A stretch of 64,000 bases of DNA from Anthoceros angustus (GCA_010909165.1 VJWM01000186.1:310001-374000), one strand, 5' to 3'. Counted from the first letter of the stretch, positions 1 through 11,475 are shown. Notes: generated by a model not told the origin, from the sequence alone. Made by a program: numbers and translations.

Positions 1-2055
1 CACAATGGTGTAGATGTTGATATAGATTATTAAAAGCGATTGGAGCGTAATCTGGGTTCAAACGACCTTGACGTGGCATGTTTTCTTCCATGCCATGAGT
101 TTTCAATTATTCTAATGGCTTGCACCCACCTTCCTTGGACCATGGTGGAGGGAGAATTTTATTTGAGAGAAAGGGAACCATTGTCCTTGGTTCATGGCGA
201 GTTGTAAGATGGCCATGACCTTGTCATGGCATGGCACTTCCTTGGTCATCGCCACTCGAAATCGCATTGCAAACACTTGTCCTTGGGTCACGAAATGGTC
301 ATAAAAAGCGGGGACTATATATGGCATGCATGGAGGAATGGCATCGTGGACAAGGAAGGTTTCGTGTTTGTGCACGTGCACAAACAGTAGAAGGTGGCAT
401 GGCAAGGCAAGGAGCCATGGCATGGCATGCCACGTAGTCCCCTTCTTGGATGGAAGCACGCGAAGGATGGTCCTAGCGCAAGTGAGGTGGGCACGCTGGA
501 GAATGCGGATTCAAGTGAAGTGGAGGGTGGATGATCATCGCGTGGAGCGGAGGCGGCGAGAGAGGTGTCGGGTCTGGAGGAGCAACTTCCAGCGGCGTCT
601 CTGAGGGCGAGGCGGAAGCGCCGAGTGTCTCTAATAGGTGGGAGCTACTGGAGGCGCTTGCTGCGAGAATCCAAAACTTTCGAGGAGGAATGCCGGGGTG
701 ACATCGGGAGGAGGAGGAATTTGGCGTGAGTCAGGAGAAAGAGGACTGGTGATCGGGAGCATGGTGGTGCTGCCCAAGAGGCCGACCGTGTGGGTGGCGA
801 GAGAGGCCATTGGTCTTGTGGACCTTGTTGGTGGCGATGGATAACCCCAACAACGTGGGAGGAGGATGCCTGTGGAGGGAGGCTGCTGCCACAGGAGTGG
901 GAGTCTCTTGGAGGAGGCGGTTGCGGAGGCGGGCCAAGGGCAGCGTGCATATGATGGTCGGGAGGCGGTGAGGAGAAGGACAGGCGGCAATGATGGGGAA
1001 GCGAGAGGCGGATGTGGAGATGGCGGATGATGAGGTGGAGACGACATACCGACTACATTGCCACTACGAAATTGGAGGTGGGCGGTTGGCGGTAAGCCAC
1101 TAGGCATTGCCGTGTTGTGCATGGGCGTGGTGGAGTGTACATGGTGAGAGGTTATGCGATGGAGGTTGGGTGGAGAATGAGGAGTTGATTGGTTGGTGCG
1201 GCGTGGTGATATGTAGGACGTGAGCTCTAAGTGATGTGTGTGCATGGTGCGGGGAAGAAGGGAAGGAAAGTGGTGGAAGGTGAAGGCCATGTCGGGAAGG
1301 AAGGCACGATACTAGTGGAGAGAAGGAAGATGGAGGAAAGGTGGCAAGCGTCACCGTCAAGTGATCTTGGAATGGTGGATGATGTGGAACGATGGTGGGA
1401 ACGATGTGGGAGCGGGGACTGGAGATGGTGGGAAGGATGTGGAGGGAGCCTGGAGAGATGGTGGGGAACTGGATGGATGAGAGAATGCGGGCGCATGCGA
1501 ATGCAACTGAAAACAACCGTGGCGGTGGGCCGTTTGTGGAGGGAATGTGAATGTTGAGCCATTTTCTTGACGAGTCGCCCGATGCGTGGTGGACCGGTGA
1601 TGGTCAATCGGCAACAACAGATGGAATTGGTATTCCCACCTTTATAGCCTAGCATTTACAGGGTCCTTCGCCGTGAAAGTGGTGATTGAGGCTGGATAGG
1701 TCTAGGAAGTTGTGGAGGAACCACGAAAACAATGGTGTTGGTCTAAGAGTCACCAAGTGGCGCGCAAGGCATATGGCCATATCACTTGGAAGACGTACAT
1801 GTTTGTAGATAAAGCCAATTGCATCGGTGGCAACAAAGCCAATCTTTGAAAAGGGATAGAGGACGGCTTGTCCAAAATTCCAATTAATTTGTCAATAAAA
1901 TCAAACACTTATATATGCAAGGTATGAGAGAGTGAAGGGTTAGCACATACATATTACTATATATAAACAAGTCTTGACGCCTATATACATACGTATATCA
2001 TTATACAAAGGAGGCATATAAGTACACTAATATAATATATAAGTATAAGATGGAT

Positions 2056-2075
2056 GTGTACATATATATGTACAC
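2056..2075. repeat. Perfect 20 bp AT-rich palindrome (copy A)
   Basis: GTGTACATATATATGTACAC is its own reverse complement. It lies in an AT-rich tract flanked by ATATAC-type dinucleotide runs. The same palindrome is retained in block B at 6039-6058 although the surrounding sequence has many indels. Confidence 0.8.
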
Positions 2076-2319
2076 ATACTTACATACTTATGTCTTGAAG
2101 CCTATACATATATATGTATACAAAGGATATGCAAAGGAGGTAAAATAGGAAGGGAAGGACAGGGAGAGAGAGGTCCTTGTTACAATCATGTTGCAAGAGG
2201 AAGAGGGAAGAGTATAAAATGGTTGTGATAGGGAGGTCCTTCTCACGGTCATGATGGAGGAGGAGAAGTGAAAGAGTATAAAAGGGTGTGATAAGGGGGC
2301 AATAGCAGGTGAGGTGAGA

Positions 2320-2744
2320 GAGAGAGACCAAGCATTGTGTTAAGATGGGGTGAGAAGGTGGATAAGAAATTGACACCACAGACACCAAGCCACCAAAAGT
2401 GTTGCAATTTTGAAGTGGTACATGAAGTGAGAGACCAAGCATTGTGTTAGGATGGTGGGAGAAGGAAGAAAAATGGACCAACTTAACACCAAGCCATCAA
2501 AACATGTTGCAAGTTGGAAGTGTTACATAAAATTGCAACACGTAATAGGTGGGAAATTATTAATAATGCTTGTGAGAGAGGGTGTACCGGAAGGGTGAGG
2601 TGGGAGAGAGAGTGCCGGTTCGTGTTAAGATGGTGCGCAAGCAGGACGACTAACAAACTTAATACCAAGCCTCAAAACATGTTGCAATGTGGAAGTGTAA
2701 CAATTGCAACATCAACATAACATAAAATTGCCCTTTTCTAGTAG
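2320..2744 (-). repeat. Degenerate 100-150 bp repeats ending at a CACTA-like terminus (copy A)
   Basis: Three diverged units carry 'gagagaccaagcattgtg', 'ccaagcc(a)tcaaaa' and the octamers TGTTGCAA or TTGCAACA in both orientations. The run ends at gcccttttctagtag (2730-2744), whose reverse complement CTACTAGAAAAGGGC resembles plant CACTA transposon ends. Repeated subterminal motifs next to such an end are typical of CACTA elements. Assigning the family is inference, because I found no matching opposite terminus. Confidence 0.4.
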
Positions 2745-2749
2745 GAGAG

Positions 2750-3303
2750 GGTCTGAAATAAGACGTCCTGGTAATTCACCAACCCCAACACAATCTTCGC
2801 AAGAGCCTCACTTCAGCCTCCTTGATGCTATCCGTCTTCCGACCATTCTTGGCGGGCCTTCACCCTCCATCCATCATATCCGGGACCTCCTGAATTTACG
2901 TGAAATCCTCTTCCCTCCATTCGTCTCTTGAGGAGAGCAATTTAAGCTCTCCTCCTCCGCTTCCATACACTTGCCGAATGCTTGGATCGTCGCCCAGCGG
3001 ATCGTCAGATTCTCTCCCGGCGCAGGGGCTGCCCGTTGATGGAGGTTGATATAACACTCCTCAATCAATTCCAAATTAGTGTAGGCCCATTACGCCATAC
3101 ACCCATCCCAATTGGATGTTCTCCTCCTCTTGCCCATTGCACGAAATCCACCAAATCTCTGGATTGAGCTGCCGCAAAACACGTAAATTGGGGCATCACA
3201 GTTCATCTCCCACGGCGCATTCTCACGCCGCCTTCTTCCCTTGCCTCTCCTCAGGAAGAACCTTAGCGGGCAGTTCCTTTCCCTTGCCCTTTCGCCGAGG
3301 CAT
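2750..3303 (-). pseudogene. Degraded ORF1-family gene, copy A
   Basis: This aligns to the minus-strand ORF1 at 6757-7351. It starts at the same ATG (3303-3301) and keeps recognisable pieces such as the 'LELIEECYINLHQ' segment (around 3040-3074). The reading frame is broken by several small indels, many at positions where copy B has CAG or CTG. For example, the segment of copy B with gcgcagcctccgctgccgcc is reduced here near 3215-3235. It ends at the CACTA-like terminus like copy B. Whether the breaks are real or consensus errors is unresolved. Confidence 0.6.
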
Positions 3304-5370
3304 GATGGCGCCTTACTTCCCAAGGGCTTCAAGGTGTGGAAGAAATTACTTCCCAATTTGGACACCGGCAACCTCGGGCTTCGTTCCCAAGTGCTTCTCC
3401 TCCTCGCGACCGGCAGCAAAGCCCCCCCTAGAGTACAATTAGCAAGTCGCGGTAGCTTCCCAATTGCTACAAGTTTCCTCATGATTCCTCCTTCAGGGCA
3501 AGCCGCGTAAATAGTTGGAGCTCTTCGAGCCCTCAACTTCCACCGCGAGGCTTTGGATGGTCCAACCTCGCCTCCCCCTTAACAACTACCTCCGATACAT
3601 CGTGGCGTTTGAGAGCTCCTCCCACCCTCCTTTGGCAGGCAAGCCTGGAAGGTGCCTTCTCGTTCCACCGCGCTTGGCGTCCCTTTCTTTCCTTCCTCCT
3701 CTTTGCGCTCAACTCGTAGCTAGGGTTCTTCCTCCCCCTTAGCTGTCGCGCAAGCTCCTTTCTTTTCTTCGCGCTCAGTAGCGATGGCGATGGCGTTGGT
3801 GATGGCAACTTTCTCTTTCCGCCTTACGCTCCAGCTCCAGTCCCAGTTCTTCGCGAAGTGAGGATGCCTCCGTTCAAGAGAGAGTTGGCGCTGCCCAAAC
3901 TGCACTTTGCCCTCTGTGGATGCCTGCCACCTGGAGAGTTCCCAACCCTAGATCTGGTTCAACATCCTAAATTACCTAAGCCTACCTAAATTACCTATTT
4001 TCCTGCCCTATCCGCAACCCCAAATTAATCACCTTCTAATTAATCCTATTTATCTACTCCCCTATTGGTGAGCATATATAGTGGATATCCCCTATTCTAA
4101 TGGCTTGCACCCACCTTCCTTGGACCATGGTGGAGGGAGAATTTTATTTGAGAGAAAGGGAACCATTGTCCTTGGTTCATGGCGTTGTAAGATGGCCATG
4201 ACCTTGTGTCATGGCACTTCCTTGGTCATCGGCCACTCGAAATCGCATTGCAAACACTTGTCCTTGGGTCACGAAATGGTCATAAAAAGCGGGGACTATA
4301 TATGGCATGCATGGAGGAATGGCATCGTGGACAAGGAAGGTTTTGTTTGTGCCGTGCACAAACAAGTAGTGAGGAAGGTGGCATGGCAAGGCAGCCATGG
4401 CATGGCATGCCACGTAGTCCCCTTCTTGGATGGAAAGCGAAGGATGGTCCTAGCGGCAAGTGAGGTGGGCACACTGGAGAATGCGATTCAACCAAGTGGA
4501 GAGGGTGGATGATCATCGCGTGGGCGGAGGCGGCGAGAGGTGTCGGGTCGGAGGGAGCAACTTCCTTGGAGTCTCCGAGGACGATCGAGAAAGCGGCCGT
4601 GGGTGTCTCTAATAGGTGGGGAGCTAACTGGGTGCTTGCAGGAGAGAATCCAAAACTTTCGGAGGAGGAATCGGGCCGTGACATCGGGAGGAGGAGGAAT
4701 TTGGCGTGAGTCAGGAGAAAGAGGGGTGGTGATCGGGAGGAGCATGGTGGTGCTGCCCAAGAGGCCGACCGTGTGGTGGCGAGAGAGGCCATTGGTCTTG
4801 TGGACCTTCTCGGTGGCGATGGATAACCCCAACAACGTGGGAGGAGGATGCCTGTGGAGGAGGCTGCTGCCACAGGAGTGGGCGGTCTCTTGGAGGAGGC
4901 GGTTGCGGAGGCGGGCCAAGGAAGCGTGCATATGATGGTCGGAGGACGGTGAGGAGAAGGACACCGGTGGCGGCAATGATGGGGAAAGCGCAAGCGAGGC
5001 GGATGTGGAGATGGCGGATGATGAGGTGGAGACCGACATCACTACATTGCCACTACAGGAGGTGGATGGGCGGTTGGCGGTAAGCCACTACAGCGTCATT
5101 GCCGTGTTGTGCGGCATGGGCGTGGTGGAGTGTACATGGCGAGCGGTTGCGATGGAGGTTGGGTGGAGAATGAGTTGGTTGGTGCGGCGTGGTGATATGT
5201 AGGACGTGAGCTCTAAGTGATGTGTGTGCATGATGCGGGGAAGAAGGGAAGGAAAGGCGGTGGAAGGTGAAGGCCATGTCGAAGGAAGGCACGGATACTA
5301 GTGGAGAGAAGGAAGATGGAGGAAAGGTGGCAAGCAGTCAAACTGATCGGGAGCGTAGATGGTCTGAGCT

Positions 5371-5460
5371 AGATGGTGGGGAACTGGATGTGGGAGCGAG
5401 GGAGATGGTGGGGAACTGGATGTGGGAGCGGGAGCCGAGAGATGGTGGGGAACTGGATGG
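5371..5460. repeat. Minisatellite, about 30-37 bp unit, 3 copies
   Basis: Three consecutive copies of agatggtggggaactgga followed by tgtgggagcg or a variant, at 5371, 5403 and 5440. Block A (about 1370-1490) has only a diverged version, so repeat number or sequence changed after duplication. Confidence 0.75.
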
Positions 5461-5965
5461 ATGAGAGAATGCGGGGCGCATGCAACTGGAAAACAACTGG
5501 CGGTGGGCCGTTTGTGGAGGGAATGTGAATGTTGAGCCATTTTCTTGCGTATTTGGAGTCGCCCGATGCGTGGGTGGACCGGTGATGGTCAATCGGCAAC
5601 AAGCAGATGGAATTGGTATTCCCACCTTTATAGCCTAGCATTTACAGGGTCCTTCGCCGTGAAAGTGGTGATTGAGGCTGGATAGGTCTAGGAAGTTGTG
5701 GAGGAACCACGAAAACAATGGTGTTGGTCGAAGAGTCACCAAGTGGCGTCGCAAGGCATATGGCCATATCACTTGGAAGGCGTACATGTTTGTAGATAAA
5801 GCCAATTGCATCGGTGGCAACAAAGCCACGATCTTTGAAAAAAAGAGGGCGCTTGAACTCCAAAATTCCAATTAATTTGTCAATAAAATCAAACACTTAT
5901 ATATGCAAGGTATGAGAGTGACGTAAGGGTTAGCACATACATATTACTATATAAACAAGTCTTGA

Positions 5966-6058
5966 CGCCTATATACATATATATATATATATACAAAGGA
6001 GGCATATAAGTACACTAATATAATATATAATGATGGATGTGTACATATATATGTACAC
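5966..6058. repeat. AT microsatellite and perfect palindrome (copy B)
   Basis: An (AT)n run around 5971-5993 is followed by the 20 bp perfect palindrome GTGTACATATATATGTACAC at 6039-6058. This palindromic AT tract could extrude a hairpin. Confidence 0.75.
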
Positions 6059-6306
6059 ATACTTACATACTTATGTCTTGAAGCCTATATACATATATAT
6101 GTATACAAAGGATATGCAAAGGAGGTAAAATAGGAAGGGAAGGACAGCCCCAAGGAGAGAGGTCCTTGTTACAATCATGTTGTGAAAGAGAGGGAAGAGT
6201 ATAAAATGGTTGTGATAGGGGAGGTCCTTCTCACGGTCATGATGGAGGAGGAGAAGTGAAAGAGTATAAAAGGGTGTGATAAGGGGCAATAAATAGCAGG
6301 GTGAGG

Positions 6307-6751
6307 TGAGAGGAGAGAGACCAAGCATTGTGTTAAGATGGGGTGAGAAGGTGGATAAGAAATTGACACCACAACACCAAGCCACCAAAAGTGTTGCAAT
6401 TTTGAAGTGGTACATGAAGTGAGAGACCAAGCATTGTGTTAGGATGGTGGGAGAAGGAAGAGAAAAATGGACCAACTTAACACCAAGCCATCAAAACATG
6501 TTGCAAGTTGGAAGTGTTACATAAAATTGCAACACGGTATAATAAGGCGGTGGGAAATTATTAATAATGCTTGTGAGAGAGGGTGTACGGAAGGGTGAGG
6601 TGGGAAGAGAGAGTGCAGTTCGTGTTAAGATGTTTGCACCAAGCGAGGGAACTAACAAACTTAATACCAAGCCTCAAAAATATGTTGCAATGTGGAAGTG
6701 TAACAAAAAATTGCAACATCAACTGTAACATGGGGTGCCCTTTTCTAGTAG
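6307..6751 (-). mobile_element. CACTA-like subterminal repeats and terminus (copy B)
   Basis: Three degenerate units (about 6318-6420, 6421-6540, 6565-6720) carry TGTTGCAA/TTGCAACA motifs in direct and inverted orientation. They end at gcccttttctagtag (6737-6751), the reverse complement of CTACTAGAAAAGGGC. This end lies 5 bp from the point (6757) where homology to the third ORF1 copy (39.7-40.5 kb) stops, which fits a DNA transposon inserted into ORF1. The opposite terminus and target duplication were not found, so the element type is inference from terminus style and subterminal repeats. Confidence 0.4.
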
Positions 6752-6756
6752 GGGGA

Positions 6757-7351
6757 GGAAGTTGGTGCTGAAATAAGACGTCCGTTGGTAATTCACCAAC
6801 CCCAACACAATCTTCGCAAAGAGCCTCCACTTCAGCTCCTTGATGCTATCCGTCTTCCAGCCATTCTTGGCGTGGGCCTTCACCCCTCCATCCATCATAT
6901 CCAGACCTCCTGCGGAATTTCTGTGAGGGAAATCCTCTTCCCTCCATTCGTCCTCTCGAGGAGAGCAATTCCTAAGCTCTCCTCCTCCGCCCATATCTTG
7001 CCGAATGCTTGGATCGGGCCAGCGATCGTCCGGCATTCCTTCCCGTAACGCTACGGGTGCTTCCGATTGATGGAGGTTGATATAACACTCCTCAATCAAT
7101 TCCAAATTAGTGTAGGCCCATTGGCGGCCATACACCCATCCCAATTGGATGTTCTCCTCCTCTGCCCATTGCCTGAAATCCACCAAATCTCTGGGATTGA
7201 GCTGCCCTGCAAAACACGTAAATTGGGGCATCACAAGTTCATCTCCCCCTGGCGGCGCAGCCTCCGCTGCCGCCTTCTTCCCCTTGCCTCCTCGCGAGGA
7301 AGAACCCTTGGCAGGCAGTTCCTTTCCCTTGCCCTTTCCTGCTCGAGGCAT
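6757..7351 (-). CDS. ORF1-family protein of an LTR retroelement, 3' truncated
   Basis: The minus-strand frame opens at ATG 7351-7349 with a basic Gly/Lys/Ser-rich N-terminus (MPRAGKGKGKEL, then GGKGKKAAAEAA). A conserved core follows, with LVDFRQWAEEENIQLGW, LELIEECYINLHQ and WRLFAKIVLGLVNYQRTSYF. The frame stays open to 6719, but homology to the copy at 39.7 kb ends at 6757, so the last dozen residues are read from the abutting CACTA-like sequence. An LTR and leader lie upstream on the same strand (8518 to 7352), which makes this the first ORF of an LTR element. The core is reminiscent of the 'putative plant transposon protein' domain seen in gypsy-associated ORFs. That is a recollection, not a search result. 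No zinc knuckle or catalytic motif is visible. It could be a divergent gag or an accessory ORF. Confidence 0.55.
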
Positions 7352-8182
7352 GATGGCGTCTTACTTCCCAAGGGCTTCAAGGTGTGGAAGAAATTACTTC
7401 CCAATTTCGGACACTGGCAACCTCAGGGCTTCGTTCCCAAGTGCTTCTCCTCCTCGCGACCGGCAGCAAAGCCCCCCCTAGAGTACAATTACAACGTTAG
7501 TCCTGGGCAGCGCTTCCCAATTGCTACCAAGTTTCCTCGCGATTCCTCCTTCCAGGGCAAAGCGCCGCCAGTAAATAGTTGCGGAGCTCTTCCTGGAGCC
7601 CTCAACTTCCACTGTCGCGAGGCTTTGGATGGTCCAACCTCGTGCCTCCTGCCCTTAACAACTACCTCCGATACTCGTGGCGTTTAGAGAGCTCCTCCCA
7701 CCCTCCTTTGGCAGCGCACAGCGCCTGGAAGGTGCCTTCTCGTTCCACAGCGCTTGGCGTCCCTCTCTTTCCTTCCTCCTCTTTGCGCTCAACTCGTAAC
7801 TAGGGTTCTTCCTCCCCTTCAGCTGGCGCGCAATCTCCTTTCTCTTCTTCGCGCTCAGCAGCGATGGCGATGGCGATGGCGTTGGTGATGGCAACCTTCC
7901 TTCTCTCTTTTCGCCTTACGCTCCAGCTCCCGGCCCAGTTCAGGGTGAGGATGCCTCCATTCAAGAAGAGAGTTGGCGCGCCCAAAGCGCACTTTGCCCT
8001 CTGTGGATGACTACCACCTGGAGAGTTCCCAACCCTAGATCTGGTTCAACATCCTAAATTACCTAAGCCTACCTAAATTACCTATTTTCCTGCCCTATCC
8101 GCAACCCCAAATTAATCACCTTCTAATTAATCCTATTTATCTACTCCCCTATTGGTGAGCATATACAGTGGATATCCCCCCT
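7352..8182 (-). other. Leader between LTR and ORF1 (minus strand)
   Basis: This aligns in reverse complement to 39005-39708, upstream of the third ORF1 copy. It includes the shared stretches gagaagcacttgggaacgaag and, further up, the Lys/Arg/Glu-rich translated tract around 7655-7900. The LTR/leader boundary and the primer-binding site could not be fixed by eye. Confidence 0.5.
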
Positions 8183-8518
8183 ATTCTAATTTCCTTTTCG
8201 GCGAGACCTGTCGACCTACCATGGTAGTCGCCACCACGTGGTAGTCCACTACCGGTTGCTCGCGTACCTCGGGTGGTGTGGCCACGCGGTAGTTCACGCT
8301 ACCGCCCTTCGGACTGCCTTCTGCTAAGGGTCATTTTGACCCGTTCTTTTCCCTGGGATATCCTCTCTGCCTCCCTAACAATATCCTACAACTCCAGCTT
8401 CAAGGATTTCAGAAAATTCCTTGGCATGATCCCCTTCAATCGTTTTTAGCCAAAAAAAATCAAATTCGTTCGTCCTCTGGCTCTTTTGGACTGGTTGCCC
8501 AAACTTTTGCATTCCACA
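8183..8518 (-). repeat. LTR (5' part) of the ORF1 element
   Basis: Reading the minus strand from 8518, TGTGGAATGCAAAAGTTTGG matches the LTR start at 38633 (TGTGAAATGCACAAG). Homology continues past gggtcaaaatgac. No polypurine tract precedes 8518, so on this strand it is the outer edge of a 5' LTR. The segment 8206-8304 carries several short inverted motifs of the type ctaccatggtag and gcggtag...ctaccgc. Confidence 0.6.
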
Positions 8519-8973
8519 GTCGGGCACCGGTGCAAGGTGATGACCGGAGTACAGACACAAAACAATACGGTTGACAACAACACTCAACTGCAGAGATTAA
8601 CTTGGACGACGGCCGAACAAGTTGAGCAATACCAAGCTTGCTGTGGAACTTCGGTTAAGGGAGGCTGCAAACAGAAGAGATGAAAGCCTCTGTTGCACTG
8701 GTCACACAGCAGCATAGCATCTTCATCGTCCACCCGGCTGCAAATCTCACATGCTAAATCCGGGGGCGGTCACCACATGGTGGGGCTAATCTCTAGATCT
8801 AAATTAGGCAGATGACCAAGTGCCAAATTCTTCAAATGCTCATGCTATGTACGTCCATCGGAGCCCTCTAACTCCACAACGCTAGAATCACGTACAACAA
8901 CCACTCGCATGATGATGCGACCCATGCCTACATCTGTGAAGGATGTGAAAGATGTGGAGGTTGTGCAAGCGGT
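8519..8973. other. Unassigned spacer
   Basis: This lies between the ORF1-element LTR and the copia LTR. I see no gene, repeat or element end here. Confidence 0.5.
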
Positions 8974-9131
8974 TGTTGCCAAAACTGAATGAATAATACA
9001 ATACAAAATGATTACAAAAATGTGTTTAAATACTCATGACCTAGAGTCATGTTATTTCACTTCAACTAAAAATATTTAATCTAAATTAAATATATACAAC
9101 CCTAAGTGTGACAGAGCTTGTTATCTTAACA
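8974..9131 (-). repeat. 3' LTR of minus-strand copia element C
   Basis: On the minus strand a polypurine tract cttgagagggag (9143-9132) is followed directly by TGTTAAGATAACAAGC at 9131, a canonical LTR start. A TATA-like gtatttaaaca occurs within it. The best TG...CA end is ggcaaca at 8974, giving an unusually short LTR of about 158 bp. No 5' partner is present in the window, so the inner end is approximate. Confidence 0.55.
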
Positions 9132-9394
9132 CTCCCTCTCAAGCTTCACGCTTAGGTAACAGTTTGTCCAAAGCAGTCTCCACAAAACAAAACAAAGCAA
9201 ATAGTCCACAGGCCAATGATTCTCCATGCATGGGGCGTCCCCCACTCTGTGGTAGAAAACACATGTGCCAGCGGCGTAGTTGCAGCAGCGCTGAATTTGA
9301 AGAAAAACTTATGAACAAACAACTTGAAGATAAATAACTCACGACTGGTTGTCTGCATGTAGCTTCATCCACTAAGTTATCTGCTCCCCCTGTA

Positions 9395-11170
9395 TTACGT
9401 GCAATTCACATATGCTGAGTAATCACCCAGCCCTAAGCCATCCATATGCTTATAGTGTTTTGGCTTTGAAAGTGCTTTGGTTAGAATGTCGGCCACATTA
9501 TCATCTGCTCCAACAAAGCTAACCTTGTTACCCTCTATCCACAGATCCCGATGTAGTGATGGGATATCTCTATATGCTTGGTGCGCGTGGAAGCGAGGTT
9601 AGCAACCAAAGCAAGCGACATGTTGTCACAAAGTATGGGGTAGGGTCTCAGTGTAAGTCTTGTAAAACCTCCTCTCCCATTCAGCCTCCTTGGTGGCTTC
9701 AGTGAGAGATTTATACTCTGCCTCCATTGAAGACAAAGATATAGAGGGTTGTTTCTTGCAACTCCAATTAATGGCAGCTCTTGCAAGAAGAAAGCAATAT
9801 GTGGAGAGGCTGCGACGAGAGTCAGCATCAGACGCCCAATCGGCATCTGTAAAACCTTGTAGAATGAGTTTAGCCTTGCCACTACGCTTATATATGAGCC
9901 CATGTGTCAAAGTGCCTTTTAAGTATCTGAAAATACGCTTGACGGCAACCCAATGAGCCCTGCCCGGATGTTCTAGAAACTGCGACACTGTGCTTACAGC
10001 ATACTGAATATCAGGTCGGGTCCAATTCGCCACAAAAATGAGACTTCCGACTGCGTGTCTATATGGAACATCCTGCATATCCAAGCTGCTCCTCCGGGTT
10101 TGCGCATTGAAGACTAGTGAGCTTCACACCCATAGCTGGAGTAGTGGCTGTCGTGCTCCATATGAAACTTAGTCAAAATTTCCTTGATGTACTTGTTTTG
10201 ATGTATGGCCATCACCCCATCAGCTCTCACCAACTGGATCCCTAAACAAAACTTCAAGTCACCAATATCCTTCATTTCAAATTTGTTAGATAAAAGCTGC
10301 TTGACATATTCTAAAAGGGTCTTGTCATTTGTGGCTAATATTACGTCATCAACATATAAAGCCAAAATGACGTATGAGGAGCCTTGGGTAAGCATGTATA
10401 TATTGGAATCAGCAGTACTTTGTACAAAGTTAATTTCCAATAAATAAACATGCATGGTAAAGTACCATACTCTACCAGATTGCTTGAGGCCATAAATACA
10501 CTTGAAAAGTTTTAAAACTTTGTTGGGGTATTTAGAATCAACATACCCCTCAGGTTGTTGCATATAAAGTTCCTCCTCAAGCTTGCCGTACAAATACGTT
10601 GTGCAAACATCCATTTGATGCAGATACAAATCATGTTCCGTTGCCATAGCAAGTAACATCCTAATGGATTGAGATCTAACCACAGGACTGAATGTCTCTT
10701 GATAATCTAGGCCTTCAACCTGCGTGAATCCCCTAGCAACGAGTCGAGATTTATAACGTGCTATCTCTCCTTTCGAGTTGAGCTTGTGCTTGAAAACCCA
10801 CTTGCGAGATGGGTTTTTGCCGTGGCAAATCCACTAACTTCCAAGTATTGTTCTTGATCAAGGATTGATACTCATCCTCTCTCGATATCGCCACTTGTCA
10901 CCATCGAGCGCAGGCTTGCTTCAAAGATTGGCTCGAGGATGGCGGCGGCAAGTGATGTGGAAGTGTTGCGAAAATCTATAGACTCATAGGGGGGCTCAAT
11001 CCACTCGGCTCTAGGTGGTCTTTGGCGGGTGGATCTGCGCAACTCAAGTTCTGGTGGGACTTCTACAACCTGTGGCGATATGACGTCTGGCTCTAAAGCA
11101 GGTTCATGGTCATCCTGAATAAGGTCAGGAACTACATCTTCCATGAGAGGTTCGGTCATGTAATGTCATC
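9395..11170 (-). pseudogene. Ty1/copia pol fragment: linker, RT, RNase H
   Basis: On the minus strand the order is as follows. A Pro/acidic linker ends in STRQRPPRAEW (about 11040-11000). Reverse transcriptase (about 10860-10100) includes LHQMDVCTTYLYGKLEEELY, CIYGLKQSGRVWY and the catalytic YVDD in LALYVDDVILA. RNase H follows (10084-9395) with PYRHAVGSLIF, FTDADWASD, LSSMEAEYKSLTEA and the C-terminal VADILTKALSKPKH, stopping at TAA 9397-9395. The polypurine tract and 3' LTR follow at the expected distance. Frame shifts occur at about 10100-10114 and 9626-9540. Gag, protease and integrase are missing upstream. Confidence 0.85.
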
Positions 11171-11339
11171 TTGGATATCTGTGCATCTAAAACAGGCGGA
11201 GGGTTAGCTGGAAACTCATCATCTTGTGGATACATAGCAGGTACCTCATCAGTGTCCTGCTCATCATCACGATCAGCGGTGCAGCTGCTGTAAGAGGGTG
11301 AGTAGAGGGCGCCTTGCTCGTTTAGAAGGCTGAGAAGTT

Positions 11340-11475
11340 GTGCCTCTGCAGGTAGCGGTCGGGTATCACAAGACCTCGAACTTTCACACGAGTCTCATGG
11401 GGCGAAACCCAACGTACGAAGCGACAGTGGGATAGGTGTGGCCAAGGGGAAGCCACGGAGCCCGGGTTTTCCCCA
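11340..11475 (-). repeat. Dispersed fragment of the 0.6 kb repeat family
   Basis: The reverse complement matches part of the tandem array at 43.1-44.6 kb: the stretches ggccacac, cactgtcgcttcgtacgttgg, cccatgagac and the following region correspond to about 43910-44075. This copy sits between the copia linker and the unassigned 11.5-12.3 kb sequence. Confidence 0.7.

Larger units (their letters stand above)
109..4093. repeat. Head-to-tail 4 kb block, copy A
   Basis: This block is repeated immediately downstream (4094-8182) in the same orientation. Both copies begin at attctaatggcttgcaccc and run through the same order of landmarks: a G-rich stretch, an AT microsatellite, repeats containing TTGCAAC, and a minus-strand ORF1 copy with its leader. 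Copy A is about 100 bp shorter. The differences are mostly 1-10 nt gaps rather than substitutions, and copy A keeps fewer CAG/CTG triplets. No open frame here is conserved between the two copies except the ORF1 region. The overlapping Pro/Ser-rich minus-strand frames are shifted between copies and are not called as genes. Confidence 0.85.
4094..8182. repeat. Head-to-tail 4 kb block, copy B
   Basis: Second copy of the block at 109-4093. It is the better preserved one, with the ORF1 frame open on the minus strand (6757-7351) and the element's LTR further out at 8183-8518. The junctions between A and B and at the end of B both fall on 'ctattctaat', a 10 bp shared stretch. Positions 4098-6300 contain no gene that I can support: the G-rich plus strand gives overlapping low-complexity frames on both strands. 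Confidence 0.85.

Noticed and set aside
631-1290. 219-residue Pro/Ser-rich minus frame in block A
   Set aside because: The corresponding block B sequence splits into different frames and the composition is that of complemented GA-rich DNA.
4280-5042. Long overlapping minus-strand frames (237 and 184 residues) rich in Pro, Ser, His
   Set aside because: They overlap each other in different phases, match opposite frames of G-rich low-complexity DNA and are not conserved as frames between the 4 kb copies.
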